Source: Saussurea involucrata
Lineage: Eukaryota > Streptophyta > Magnoliopsida > Asterales > Asteraceae
Direction of reading: 5' to 3'
Assembly (NCBI GenBank): GCA_033807775.1
Contig: CM066321.1
Span: forward strand, 47,472,555-47,536,554
Length of the DNA: 64,000 nt
Shown here in pieces: positions 45,590 through 57,186 of the stretch (position 1 is its first letter; each line of letters starts with the position of its first letter). The notes under the pieces are model-generated. The model ran no database searches, was not told where the DNA came from, and saw nothing but the letters and a program-made list of their open reading frames with translations. The translations under genes and the position numbers were made by a program.

Positions 45590-46086
45590 GTCACAAAGAA
45601 TCTCAACATCACAATCAGACTGACTATCCAATGAAGTATGAAATATACCATAAGACTTCGGATAGAGAAATTCATTTTGTTCTTTTTCAAAAACTTTTTC
45701 CTCTTCTGTATAAAAATGCATCTGAGGAGGAGCTTTGACAGATTGACTTTCCAAATCCCAAGATTCAGAATCATCTTGGTCATCAACTGTCAAACTCGTG
45801 AAAACAGTATTTCCCATGAAAGCTTTGCATGAGGAAACATCTGAATCTGAAGATTGCTTTTCTTTTGGAACTTTTTCTTCATGATATTTCCTCATGTTTT
45901 GTTTTCATTTCCTTTAAACTTTCTGAAAACACTGTGATCATAACTTCCTTTTCGATCTCAAAAGCAAGTTTTTCGTCATCTCTGACTTCCTGAATATAAT
46001 TTTTAATCTTGCTTTCGAGGTCCATGAGTTTCTGTTCAAGAACCATTGGTGGAAAATACCAAATATAATTAGTTCATTGGTTCTTA

Positions 46087-46096
46087 CATGAACCCT

Positions 46097-46134
<38 letters not shown>

Positions 46135-46341
46135 TGATCGTGTAAAAATAAGAGTTAAGGTGATAAAGTAATAAAGGGTTTGAATCATTGATCACTTTTA
46201 ATCTCAAACCCCCATTAATCATGCTTGATATACGGGGATTGATCCACTACATCTCGTTGTGTCTCATTCTGATGTACATCCAAGAGTAGAGATCCTTTAT
46301 TACCTTTTTCGGCATAACTTTCATTTTCACCGAACCCAACC
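46087..46341. mobile_element. TA-flanked foldback element
   Basis: A (TA)n run (46098-46131) is followed by arms GTAAAAATAAGAGTTAAGGTGATAA and, inverted on the right, TTACCTTTTTCGGCATAACTTTC. It ends CACCGAACCCAACCC, and TATATATA follows at 46342. Same style as the elements at 37147-41051, although its left tip lacks GGTTCA. Confidence 0.55.
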
Positions 46342-46975
46342 CTATATATATAAACTATATATATTATATGCAAGTGGTGAGGTGGGGGTTGGAGGATATT
46401 TCTAAAGGTTGGGAAAAAGGATCCGGTGGACAATGAAATATGGTAATAAAGAAGCAGATGTGGGGAAGGTTTTGAGGATGAACCATACCTATGGTGGAAC
46501 CAACCTTTATCTAGGATCAGGATGGCACAAGAATCCCACTGAGTTTAATTAATTAATGGACCCAAACATTTGATTTGGGAAAGCTAACTCACACATGTTC
46601 TGTTTCTTTAGAAAAATATATACTAAAACTTTTCAAGCCTTAGGATTGTATTATTGAGCTAAAATCTCAAGAAATCATCCATAAAAAGTGGAAGGATGCT
46701 TTGATTTGCTGAAAGAGATTTACTAAATTCAAAGTGAGGCCTATTGTTGATATTCTTTTTAAGCTTATTAGAAATATCTTGTTTAAGTTGGTTAGTTATA
46801 AGTTGGCTAGCCTGTTGAAAAACTATTTAAAGTAACACTTCAATAGTTCAATTAGTTCATAGGGGTTTTCCACATCGTTTCTAATTATATCTCCTATATT
46901 TTCCACTTAATTTTCAACATTTTCTTTTATCCTTTTACATAGTCACCGCTACAATAATTGGGTTTATAGGAAGCA
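46342..46975. other. Unassigned stretch
   Basis: No coding frame above 72 codons, no repeat match. CACCGCTACAATAATTGGG at 46946 resembles CACTA-type ends at 34131 and 36886 but has no partner. Confidence 0.4.
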
Positions 46976-47590
46976 AAAAATGTCTAAACATCTGTTTGGG
47001 TAAAAAATCACAGGTCACAACCGACGACAAAAATCAAACAACACTTAATGTACGACAAATCTTGTATTAAGATAAGGTCCTGTAAATTATGCATGATTGT
47101 GACCTTAGTCGTCACTTATGTCGATGGTCGTAAGATACTCACGACTAGCGACCAAGTCCCTCCGGATGATCGAACGATCGTCGCAAGGCACTAACTCCCG
47201 ACAAGCGTTTTTCTTTGTCTCTTTAATGCAGGTCTCAGAGCTTTAGTGATACAACGGTCAAAACTGAAGAATAGTCATCACAGGCAATAAATGAGCAATA
47301 CCGTTACACGCATTCATGAAGATTATTTATTATCGACAAACCTATATAAACAGAGCCTTGCACATCATTTAGGCACGAAATTTCACGGAGCATAAACCGA
47401 GTATTCAATCGAACAATTTCTCTCTCGAAGAAACTCACGACAGAAGCTTTTTTCTCACGACGCACGAAGCAATCTCACGACCGAGTTTATTTTTGTTTTT
47501 ATTGTGACACATTGTACCTTTGATACTTGTTCCTAAAGGACGTCGTCCCTGTTTGACGATCACAGTGCATTGTCGACATGGAATATGTTT
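46976..47590 (+). repeat. Probable LTR part of a TAT/Ogre-like gypsy element
   Basis: Rich in CGACG/TCGTC motifs, with a TATA box CCTATATAAACAG (47340) followed by a leader-like stretch starting near 47370. The sequence style seems to continue at 50103-50330 (ACGGTTTTTACCCTCGACGGGG). That suggests one LTR interrupted by CACTA sequence. Boundaries are not resolved. Confidence 0.4.
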
Positions 47591-47600
47591 TTTTTTGTAG

Positions 47601-48170
47601 AATATAAAATGCAAATTGGCACATCCAGAGCCAAGAAACATTGTTGCACATGGGACTATCATCTACTCATCTTCACTACAGATCGTTCATGGAGTTCCAC
47701 TTTCGGCTGGCTGCTACAAAGTCTCGGTTGACAAAACAGTAAAACCACTGCATTTTTACCCATCCAATCAGGTGAGCACTAGACTGTAGAAGACGCTTAT
47801 GAAAGTTTTGCCTCTTGGCCAAAAAGCCTCGTGATCCCGGACTCAAAGGTCAACTGATTATCTAATTTAGCTCTTCATTTTTTTAATGGATAATCTTTCA
47901 TGTTTTAATGTATACAACAATGGTATCCAGATATTAAATAGTTGATTACCCTTATATCTTATACACTTATATGCTGGGAAGCCATGCAAATGTTTGAGCC
48001 TTTAGAATGACCACTATCCACAAAAACCTTATTATCATTATATTTTATACAACGTATATGTCGGTTCAACTTGTATCTTTTTGCAGGTACCGCAGACAAC
48101 TTCCGATGAGCATAAACAGAAGCAAAATAAGAAGACAAAAAAGAGCTTCACACTGTTAATCAGCTAAAGA
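47601..48170 (+). pseudogene. CACTA transposon ORF remnant (C-terminal part)
   Basis: An acceptor-like TTTTTGTAG precedes a 57-codon exon with KCKLAHPEPRNIVAHGT and VHGVPLSAGCYKVSVD. This is the conserved C-terminal block of plant CACTA-associated proteins (DUF8039-like, from memory). A small frameshift near 47775 leads into YESFASWPKSLV, and a last Lys-rich exon (about 48089-48168, after TTTGCAG) ends in TAA. The upstream exons are missing. It lies just upstream of the subterminal array and CACTA end at 50102, as expected for the 3' side of such an element. Confidence 0.6.
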
Positions 48171-48429
48171 TGTCAACGCATACAAGGAGTACGTTTAACA
48201 AGAAAAATATTGGTTTAGAAGATGCATAAGTTTAATATAGTTTAGAAACAAACTTTCAGACACAATGAATTTGTTTATTTTTTTTTGTCTTTGGATACAT
48301 TATTCATATAATTCTCAATATTATCTTAATGGTTTTTATATATTGATAATCATTTTGAACTTTTAGTTTTTATTTTCGATAGATATTATTAAAACTTCTT
48401 TCAATATAAACCCCAAAATTAAACTTCGT

Positions 48430-50060
48430 TGTATATTATGCTATGGTGACTATTTTGAATAATAAACATGTTACAGTGATGTTTTTCAACCTATAAACGT
48501 CACTTTACGTCAAGTTATAATAACGATTTGAAAAAATAAATGTCATCTTTTGTCATGTTATAGTGATAGTTTTTAAAAAATAAACGTTATTGTATGTTAT
48601 GTTATGGTGATGGTTTTGACAAATACACGTTACCGTATGTCATACTACGGTGACGATTAAAAAAAGTGTCATTAGATGTCATGCTACGGGCGACGGTTTT
48701 TGAAAATAAATGTCCATGTACGTCATGCTACGGTGACAATTTTGAAAAATAAACGCCACCATACATTATGTTATGGTGACGGTTTTGAATAATAAAAGTC
48801 ACTGTAGGTCATGTTACGCTTACAATTTTGGTAATTAAATGTCACCTTAGTCACTTTACAGTGACGATTTTGACAAATATACATCATCATACGTCACTTT
48901 ACAGTGATGATTTTTTGACAAATAAACGTCACTATAGGTCATACTATAATGACGATTTTGATAAATAAACGTCACTTTACGTCATTCTACAGTGACGATT
49001 TTGAAATATAAATCTCACCGTATGTTGTGCTATAATGACAATTTAAAAAAAACATCACCTTAGGTCCAACTATGGTGACGGTTTAGAATAATAGATGTCA
49101 TTGTATGTCACTCTATGGTGATGGTTTTGAAAAATAAACGTTAGAGTATGTCGTGGTATGGTGACACTTCTGAAAATATACGTCATATTATGTCGTGGTA
49201 CGTTGACGGTTTTGTTTTCAAAACCATCACCATGTATGACTATGGTAACATTTTTGAAAATAAACGTCACCATACGACCTACTACAGTAACAATTTAAAA
49301 AAATAAACATCACAATATGTCCTATTACAATGATGGGTAATAAACGTCACCGTCTGTCATGTTATGGTAACAGTTCCAACAAATAAATATCATCATATAT
49401 CATGCTATTGTGACGATTTTAAATAATAAACATTACCATATATATCGTGTTACAGTGACGATTTTGAAAAATAAACGTCACCTTATGTCATGCTACAATC
49501 ATGTTTTTTAAATGTAAACGTCAACGTAGGTCATGCTATGGTGACTGTTTTAAAAATAAGCGTGAATGTACTTCACGTTACAGTCACGGTTTTTAAATAG
49601 AAATGTAAGCATATGTCATGTTTTGGTGACTATTTCGAGAAATAAATGTCACCGTACGTTATGCTATGGTGACGATTTTGAATAATGAATGTCATTGTAT
49701 GTCATGTTATGGTCACAATTTTGATAAACGTCACCATATGCCATGCTCCGACGACGGTTTTTTAATATAAACGTCAAAGCATGTCATGCTACGATGACGA
49801 TTTTAATAAAATAGATTTACCGTATGTTATGCTACGGTGACGGTTTTTAAAAATAAATATCACTGTATGTTATGTTATGGTAACGGTTTTAGAAAAATTA
49901 ACAATTTTTTTTACATTTAAGGTGACGATTTTAGGCTATGGTAACGATTTTTGATGTGATTTGGTAACGTTTTCTGACGTAACAAAAAATGTCCCAAAAG
50001 TGAAGACAAGATAAGTGACGATTTTATGTCCACGAAAACCGTTACCGTATACCTACGGTA
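48430..50060 (+). repeat. Minisatellite array L, about 45 bp unit
   Basis: Over 30 diverged units of the form GGTGACGGTTTTGAAAAATA then AACGTCACCGTATGTCATGCTAC. Each unit contains its own inverted repeat (GGTGACG...CGTCACC), so every unit can fold. Unit length is mostly 42-48 bp, with unit-to-unit identity roughly 75-85% by eye. It ends in a run of ACGGTAACGG-type variants before the CACTA end at 50102. Probably the subterminal transposase-binding region of a CACTA element. Confidence 0.75.
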
Positions 50061-50069
50061 ACGGTTTTT

Positions 50070-50102
50070 AACCGTCACAAAATACCTTTTTTGTACTAGT
50101 GA
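50070..50102 (+). mobile_element. CACTA 3' terminal end
   Basis: CCGTCACAAAATACC then TTTTTTGTACTAGTG is, in reverse, CACTAGTACAAAAAAGG, a typical CACTA terminal repeat. The matching left end was not found; the 3 bases after it are ACT. Confidence 0.55.
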
Positions 50103-50480
50103 CTATCGACCACGGTTTTTACCCTCGACGGGGGTTTTCGCGTCACCAAATTCTGTTGTCTCTCTTAGTTTCTTTTGTCTGTCGTACGATTTATCGAGGG
50201 GTACCTTTCTTTAGTTGTTAGAGCTCCATACCGCTTTAAATCTATCTTTAGGTGATTTTTAACATTAACAACTTGGACCAAAACATCACAAACACGACCG
50301 TTTACTTAATCACTTACGCGGTAGGTGCTTACTGCTAAAATTCAACACTATTACTTATTTACCAGGTAAAATTTTAGTCCACAAAAATGACATCATATAC
50401 AACAACTTACCCGGTAAGCGTTAACTGTGGTAATACTCTCATGATTTTTTAGACCAATCCCTGCCCACCTTTGCTACATA
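50103..50480. other. Sequence between the two arrays
   Basis: The first 230 bases look like the continuation of the gypsy LTR at 46976-47590 (CGACGGGGGTTTTCGCGTCACC). The rest (50330-50480) has two ACCCGGTAAG/CGGTAGGTG-like phrases but nothing I can assign. Confidence 0.4.
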
Positions 50481-52312
50481 TGACACACCACCTTATAATG
50501 ACATACGATAAGTAAATTTCTCAAAACCATCACCATATAATGATATATGGCGATGTTTAATTTTTACAACTGTCAACATAGTATTACATACGGTGAGGTT
50601 TATTTTTGAAAACCGTCAGGGTAGAAAAACATACAATCACGTCTATTTTTTAAACTGTCATGACATCATGACATACAATGTCATTTATTTTTCAAAACTG
50701 TGACTTTAACATGACATTTATTTTTAAATTGTTGTAACATTACATTCCGTTACTTTTCTTTTTCAAAAGCGTCACCATAACATGCCTGCCATGACATACG
50801 GTGATATTTATTTTTTAGAACCGCCATCTTAGCATGACATATGGTTACACTTATTTTTTAGAACCGGTGTAGCAACGTTTGTTTTTTAGAAACCATACCC
50901 CTAACATGACTTATGGTAACATTTGTTTTTTAGAACCGTCATTGTAGCATGCCTTGCAGTGATGTTTATTTTTCAAAACTGTCACATTAGCATGACATAC
51001 ATAACGTTTATTTTTCAAAACCATCACACTAGTATGATATATGGTGACATTTGTTGTCAAAACCGTCACCGTAACATGACGTGCAATAACTTTTATTTTT
51101 TAAAACCGTCATCCTAGAATGACGTACGATGACGTTTATTTTTCAAAACTGCCACAGTATCATGACATAGGGTGACATTTTGTTTGCAAAACCGTCACCC
51201 TAACATGACATACAGTGACATCTATTATTCAAAACCGTCACCGTTCGTCACCACAGAATGATCTATGACGACGTTTATTATGCAAAATTCGTCACTGTAG
51301 CTTGACATATGGTGAAGTAAACTTTTCAAAACTGTCACTGTAGTATGGCGTACGGTGACATTTATTTTTGAAATCCGTCAATGTAAAATGACGTACAGTG
51401 ACATTTATTTTTCAAAATCGTCAATGTAGAATGACGCACGATGACGTTTATTTTTCAAAACTGTCAATGTTATAATGTACGATGACGTTTATTTTTTTGA
51501 ACCGACACCGTAGTATGACATACGTTGACATTTATTTTAAAAAACCGTCAATATAGCATGACGTACGGTGACATTTATTTTTCAAAAACGTCACCGTAAC
51601 ATGACGTACGATGACATTCATTTTCCAAAACTGTCATCATAGCATATCGTACGGTGATATTTATTTTACAAAAGCGTCACCATAGAAAAGTATACAATGA
51701 CAATTGTTATTCAAAACCGTCACCCTAACATTACTTATGGCGATGTTTATAATGCAAAATTGTCATTGTAAGATGAAATATGGTGACGTAATCAAAACAA
51801 TCACCATAGCATGATTTACGGTGACGTAACTTTTTCAAAACAGTCACTGTAACATGATATATGATGATGAAAATATTTTATAACTGTTACCATGACATGA
51901 CATATAGTGACATAAAAGTCTCAAAACCATTGCTATAAACTACCTTTTGGTGACGTAAAATTTTCAAAACCGTTGCCACATAACGAAATGACTTTTAGAA
52001 ATGGTTTTCAGATCAACGTTGCTATATATATTTTTTAGCTCTGGCAACGGTTTTCAAAACTGTTAGAACATAAAACAACAATTTTCAAAACCGTTACAAC
52101 ATAAGACAACGGTTTTGACAAAAACCATTGCTAAATGGTACCCTATGGCAACAGTGTTTAAAAACCGTCACCATAGGGGACCTTTTTGTAATGTTTTAAG
52201 TCTAAACCGTTACTTCAAGTTTGTAGGTATTTGGTAATGGTAACGGTTTTCCTCTAAACCGTTACTAACCTGATTTTTCAAACCCGTCACAAAATGTCAT
52301 TTTTGTACTACT
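50480..52312 (-). repeat. Minisatellite array R, inverted relative to array L
   Basis: The same unit as array L in reverse orientation: ACGTTTATTTTTCAAAACCG then TCACCGTAGCATGACGTACGGTG, about 30 units to 51970. Shorter ACGGTTTTCAAAACCGT-type units follow. It ends CCCGTCACAAAATG then TCATTTTTGTACTACTAG, a variant of the CACTA terminal repeat seen at 50102. Gypsy leader and gag follow directly. Confidence 0.7.
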
Positions 52313-52445
52313 AGGCCCCATCTAGAGAAACTCTCCAACAAAACGTGCATCCTACCAATAGTTTCTTGAGTTCACATCATTTTCAGGAATATGTCAGGAC
52401 AAAGAGCTTAACTCAATGCAATCACGCAACTACGCATGGAACTGA

Positions 52446-53507
52446 ATGTTGCGCGTGCTAGCCTTGATTCCATGGACGATTAAAATCGAAAAGCGGCCGA
52501 ATAAATCGCACTTCTGCAGAACCAGGGCGCAAGTGGCTCATTTGGGCAACAGAATGGTCCAGACCATCCTTCTGCATACCTTTTCCGTGGCCTCCTCTAC
52601 CGACTTATCTAAGGCCTACGACGTACGACTTCCTGAGACCACCCCGAGCACCGAAGCTACAACCTATCTGATGCCGACAATGGCGTTTCCCACGATCTCG
52701 TTCCAGACTCCCTTCGCCACGACCTTCCCGATCCCTTCGATGCCTCAGCCAAAAATGCCGGCTTCATTAAATCTTCCACTCAATGGAGAAGTTGCCGACT
52801 CGTCACATCGAAATGGTCTTCATGCGACGATAGGCATGACTTCACAGGATTCAGGTTTCATCCCCGCGACAACCGGTGGATCCAGCCAGTACGATCTGGT
52901 CGCTTGATGTTTAAAACTCCTAGAAGAACAAAACGAAAAGGTGTTGACACTACTCCCTAAACTGCCTGGTGCCGTCGTACCCGTCGACGTCGAGCCTCGC
53001 TCAGGATTCCAAGCATCCCCCTTCATCGACGAGATCGCCACGGTCGATGTCCTAAAGAAATACAACATTCCCACTTTTACGGCCAAATATTCGGGGATAA
53101 CGGTACCATCGGAGCACATAGCACAGTACAAGCAGTTGATGTGGACTGTGTCCATAGCTCACCAATATCAAGAAGTATGTATGTGCAAAAGTTTTGGTGC
53201 GACCCTCACTGGCGTCGCCCTCCAGTGGTTGATCAATCTCAAGCCCAAATCCATCGGTACCTTCGCTGAACTAGTCAACCAGTTCTCTCGACACAACAGT
53301 CGTAAGATGGAGAAGCAAACTAGCAACTTGTATTACGTCACTCAGAAAGTTGGGGAGTCTATCCGAAGCTATTTCAATCGTTTAAACGCAGAAATGATCA
53401 GCGTTCGTAATTGCGACGTCATGACCACGATCGAGGCTTATAAACGAGGTCTAGAAGACAGTTCAGGAGTATACCGACCTGACAAAGTATCCGCAGAAGA
53501 ACTTTGA
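52446..53507 (+). pseudogene. gag: Ty3/gypsy Gag (TAT/Ogre-like)
   Basis: One frame from about 52446 to TGA 53505-53507 with a single in-frame TGA at 52905-52907. The N-terminal part is Pro/Thr/Phe-rich. The second part contains the gypsy gag core, with PFIDEI, then ITVPSEHIAQYK, then ALQWLINLKPKSIGTFAELVNQF and a GESIRSYFNR segment. Start codon not certain. The leader region at 52313-52445 follows array R directly. Confidence 0.75.
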
Positions 53508-54903
53508 AGACGTTTGAGCTAGGACATTGGCATATATGCGAGTCGAAGACGATGCAGCATTTCGTCCAAAATATTCGAGCGACAAGAAGTCGTTGAGTGT
53601 GAAGAAACCCAAATTTAAGACCAAGACCATCACCATCGAACCAGAGCGTGATTAACACAACGCATGTTCTAGATCATGGCTTAGTAGAGGATCGTTGCTA
53701 ACCCATCTCATGATCATTAAAATCAAAGCAAGAACTGGAGTTGGAAACTATGACGATAACGTTCGACCATAGTGATCTCCAGGAGCCTTAGCAAAAACAT
53801 CACGATGGGTTAATAATTCAACTTACGGTAGGGAATTGCTCTACCAAAAGAGTCTTGATCGATGGAGGAAGTTTGGCAAATATCATTTTCCTTAGCACGA
53901 TAAAGGCAACGGGATCGACAAATCAGATATCACTCGTCGCTCGACGGTCCTCGTAAGATTTAACGGGGACTCGACCATTACCATCGGGGAAATCATCCTT
54001 CTGATATATGCTAAAGGATTCAACAAGCAGACCAAGTTTAACGTGGTCGACTGCTCTTCAGCTTACAACATTATTTTGGGTCGACCATGGATTCATGACA
54101 TGAAAGTTGTCCCCTCAATGTATCATCAGAAAATCAAGTTTCCGACGCCATGAGGGATCCAAGAAATCAAAAGTGAACAGAAGATCGCTCGTGAATGCTA
54201 CAAGGCGACGCTAAACCCCAGAAGAAGGATATCTAGCAATTATAGGGCCAGAATGTCCTTGAGTCTGTCGATGACTATCGCTTAGAATAAGTCATCCTAG
54301 ACCAAGACAATCCTGACAGGATCGACTTCGTGGGATCATCGTTGGATCCTACCATAAAAGAAAAGCTAATTTTCTTTTTGCAGGAACATGCCGACTGCTT
54401 CGCTTGGACGCATGAGGACATGGTAGGCATCGACCCAGACATTATCTGCCACAAGTTAAATGTCTACCCGTCGTACAAACCTTTTAAGCAAAAACGTCAA
54501 AAAATTGCTCCGGAGTGAAACAAAGTAATCAATGAAGACATCGATAACCTGCTTAAGACCAGAAAAATCAAGGAGGTAAAATATCCCGACTGGTTGGCAA
54601 ACGTCGTGGTCGTACAGAAAATGAATGGAAAGTGGAGGGTATGCATAGACTTCACAGACCTCAATATAGCCTATCCAAAAGACACATTCCCCCTACCACA
54701 CATTGACGCAATAGTCGACGCCACTGCTGGTCATGAATTATTAACATTCATGGATGCATATTCTGGATACAACCATATCCTAATGCACACCGCCGACCAA
54801 GAGAAAACAGCCTTCATGAAGGACAAAGGTATTTATTGTTATAAGTTTATGCCATTTGGTTTGAAAAATGCAAGATCAACGTATCAGAGACTGGTCAATA
54901 AAA
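53508..54903 (+). pseudogene. pol: Gypsy protease and truncated RT
   Basis: 53508-54150 is a degraded protease region, with YNIILGRPWIHDM near 54070. RT follows in the gag frame: 54330-54518, a TGA at 54516-54518, then 54594-54908 with WRVCIDFTDLN, LLTFMDAYSGYNHI and FMPFGLKNARSTYQRLVNK. The catalytic YxDD box and all later domains are missing because the sequence stops at 54903, where a host gene fragment begins. TAT/Ogre-type by the wording of the RT motifs. Confidence 0.8.
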
Positions 54904-55276
54904 TCTAAGCTTATCTTCACCTTCAAACTCACACAAACACACAACACAATGAAAAGGGTTTGTCACACCAATGATTGATTTGTAAGTGAAAACCGGAAGT
55001 GTGTCAATGAAAGATTGGTCAACACCAGAATCATGGAGATGAAATAGTTGTTGTAATTGGCCTTGAAGAGCAGTCACATTATCAAACTCATCTGGACCAC
55101 GGTTAGATGGCCTCATAAAGAATCTAACAAGAAGATGAAACATCCTAGGAACAAAGAAAATGATAGCAAGGATTATGATGACAAGTAGAACACTTGGACT
55201 TACCTTATCATTTAGATTGAAGCGATGTGATTGAAAGTTGACGGTGGCCGGAGGAGGCAGTAGCGGTGGTGGTGGC
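54903..55276 (-). pseudogene. ATL-type RING-H2 gene fragment
   Basis: Minus-strand frame. A Pro-rich stretch (PPPPLLPPP) is followed by a membrane helix (about 55210-55140, SVLLVIIILAIIFF). Then come a GVDQSFIDTLPVF block equivalent to the GLD motif of ATL ligases, and the start of the RING (CVVCLCEFEGEDKLR). The RING is cut after its first two Cys by gypsy sequence at 54903, and the 5' end is cut at 55277 by a gypsy LTR. It resembles the ATL47/ATL13 type from memory. It is unlike the 33680 gene in the membrane and linker parts. Cannot be functional. Confidence 0.8.
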
Positions 55277-56904
55277 TGTAATAACCGAGGTCCTGAATGA
55301 AAAGAATAAGAGTTTGTGGGAAATGTTGTAAATTTGTAACTTCGAGTGTTGATTTGTAAATTTTGGAAGAGGGTATAAAACTCTCATTGTTTGCACAAAA
55401 CCCTAGGTCTGGTCATTTTCTATAAGCTGCTGTATTTGGGTGTAAGATCAGAGAGAAGAATTTAAGCTTCTATCGGCGATTTTGGAAGTAAGTAAGGAGG
55501 GTTCTGATTTAGGGATAACTCAACATCAAATTCTTTAAGGTAAGCAACCAATCTTAACCCCTCTTATTGCTTTATGGATGTATTCTCATGATCTAAAATG
55601 ATTGGAAACTTTTGGGGTTATTCCTTGGGTTTTGATGGAAAGAAGACTGTAGAATGTTTGATCTAGGTTATAAATGAATCTATGTTCATCTGTTGTTATT
55701 TACGAAGACCTAATTCAATTGGGGAATAATTTAATTTGTTCGTTTTGGGTTGTGTATGTCTGACAGAAGAATCTTGGTCATCCGGAAGTTGCCAGGTCTA
55801 GAGGTTGTTTTCCGGACCGGCTAAGTTTCGGGAAAGTTTCCCGGATAAAGAATCCGGAAGGCGGGATTTTCGGATGAGATACGGATATGGCGTTTTCCGG
55901 ATAAAGCCGGATATGTTGTTTTCCGGATGGGGCCCATGTACCGGTTTCTGGGTGGAATCCGGAGAGTGAGTTTACCGGATTGTTAGCATCCGGAAAAGTA
56001 TGGGAGTCCGGAAGTGGAAGTCCGGATCCAGAAGTGGGAGTCCAGAAGTGAGTGATCCGGAAGCATGTAGTCCGGAAAAGTATAGTCCGGAAGGTGATCC
56101 GGAAAAGAGGGATCCGGAAAAGAGGGATCCGAAACTCTGGTTTCGGATTGGGGAGTTCGATTTGAGCTGGGATCATTTAGGGAACTATTCGGAATAATCT
56201 TGAGTGTCAAACTTAAGACTTATCACTCTCATTTTCTTTAAAATCATAGGTGTCCCACCTAGAGATCTGAAGCCTAAGTGAGAAGTTTTGAGCAAGGACG
56301 ACAGGTGAGTTTTTCTAACTGAAAATGTGATGATTTGCACGCTATTTTAAATGCATGAGATATTATGAAACTGAATGCTTTATACGGCTAAGTCCCGGGG
56401 GGGAGTTATCCCGCCAGTACTCATACCGAGGGGGGTGTACCGTTTATGCCATGGAGGGTGTGTTCCAAATAAGGCAGTGTGAGTCTGACACGTTGTCGCC
56501 GGTATATGGGGCGCCAGTGTGCCGTATCATGCGTGGATGCTTGTTGATGAAAGTTAAATGATTTTAGTTGCTTATAAACTGTTTTATATTTTACTGTGGT
56601 GCGATAGTTACTAGAGGGACCTCATGGTCTAACCCTCACATTTTCAAATCTAAACCCATTTTCAGGGAAGCATCCAGTAGGAGGCTTGGGCAAGGAGAAG
56701 ACCTAATCTAGTGGCAGGGATAGATGATAGTTATATTTATCTTGCTTTATTTCGAGACGTGGTAGAAAATTATCTGCTGTATATATAGGTTGTTCCGCAA
56801 ACCTAATTTTGTAATGGTTGTATTCAGTAAATTCTTGGGGCCGTTTTGGCTAGTTGCTTAATGCTTATATTGATATGTTCTATTTAAGTTTTTGGGTTGT
56901 TACA
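55277..56904 (+). repeat. 5' LTR of a Ty3/gypsy element (1628 bp)
   Basis: Starts TGTAATAACCGAGG, ends TTTGGGTTGTTACA, giving inverted TGTAACAACCC-type ends. TATA-like GGGTATAAAAC at 55371 is followed by a leader. About 25 copies of TCCGGA or CCGGA lie in 55775-56130. Five bases before it are GTGGC. The second LTR is not in the window. Confidence 0.8.
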
Positions 56905-57186
56905 GTTGGTATACGAGCCATAGTTTAAGAGATTTAGGTCACCGAACGAGCCTAGACTTAAACTATGAGAGTAGAAATCACAGCTGAGAAATTAGGAAAG
57001 CCTAGGAAAAACCTCAACAAGAACACGAATGATAGGGTAGTAAGGAAAGTCATGTAAGGTAAGTTCAGAGTTACACCTGGCCAGTGTAACCGCGGATTTA
57101 CAGGTACATGTATGTGCTTATTTTGCCTTATTATTCTGGAGTTGTGGTCTTAAGTTGTTTAATTTGGTATGTTGCAGTAATCAAAG
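56905..57186 (+). promoter_or_regulatory. Primer site and leader of the gypsy element
   Basis: TTGGTATACGAGCCATAG (56907 on) stands where the tRNA-Met complement is expected but differs in the middle (TATACGAGC for TATCAGAGC). The leader up to the gag ATG at 57187 has no ORF. Confidence 0.6.

Larger units (their letters stand above)
43925..46060 (-). pseudogene. gag: Copia Gag remnant of derivative E, split by a hAT element
   Basis: Upstream part (about 46060-45598): a coiled-coil-like Glu/Lys-rich stretch, then an acidic Ser/Asp-rich stretch (open frame 45895-45587). Downstream part (44498-43983): Lys/Ser/Pro-rich and ending in GPKFRWVPKST, the usual sequence just before copia protease. It includes a broken zinc knuckle, CSYCGTHDFVKQE, whose last Cys is replaced. 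At least one frameshift and several stops. No protease follows. Confidence 0.6.
41101..46075 (-). mobile_element. Copia derivative E with gag remnant and no pol
   Basis: Minus-strand element. The 3' LTR is 41101-41376, the polypurine tract is 41377-41389, a 2.5 kb non-coding region follows, and then gag pieces between 43925 and about 46060, split by a hAT insertion. No integrase or RT motif lies between gag and the LTR, so pol has been deleted or never existed. The 5' LTR is not visible; a foldback and microsatellite lie at the right end. Confidence 0.6.

Noticed and set aside
47672..47680. CACTACAG as the left end of the CACTA element ending at 50102
   Set aside because: It lies inside the conserved coding block of the transposon remnant and does not match CACTAGTACAAAA.
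48430..50060. Regular repeats that could suggest a CRISPR array
   Set aside because: Units are diverged and directly adjoining, with no unique spacers or cas genes, and the sequence is plant nuclear.
33680..55276. The two RING fragments (33680-34037 and 54903-55276) as halves of one gene
   Set aside because: Both contain the first Cys pair of the RING with different sequence (CCVCLGEFEM and CVVCLCEFEG), and the first has its own exons at 38070 and 39313.
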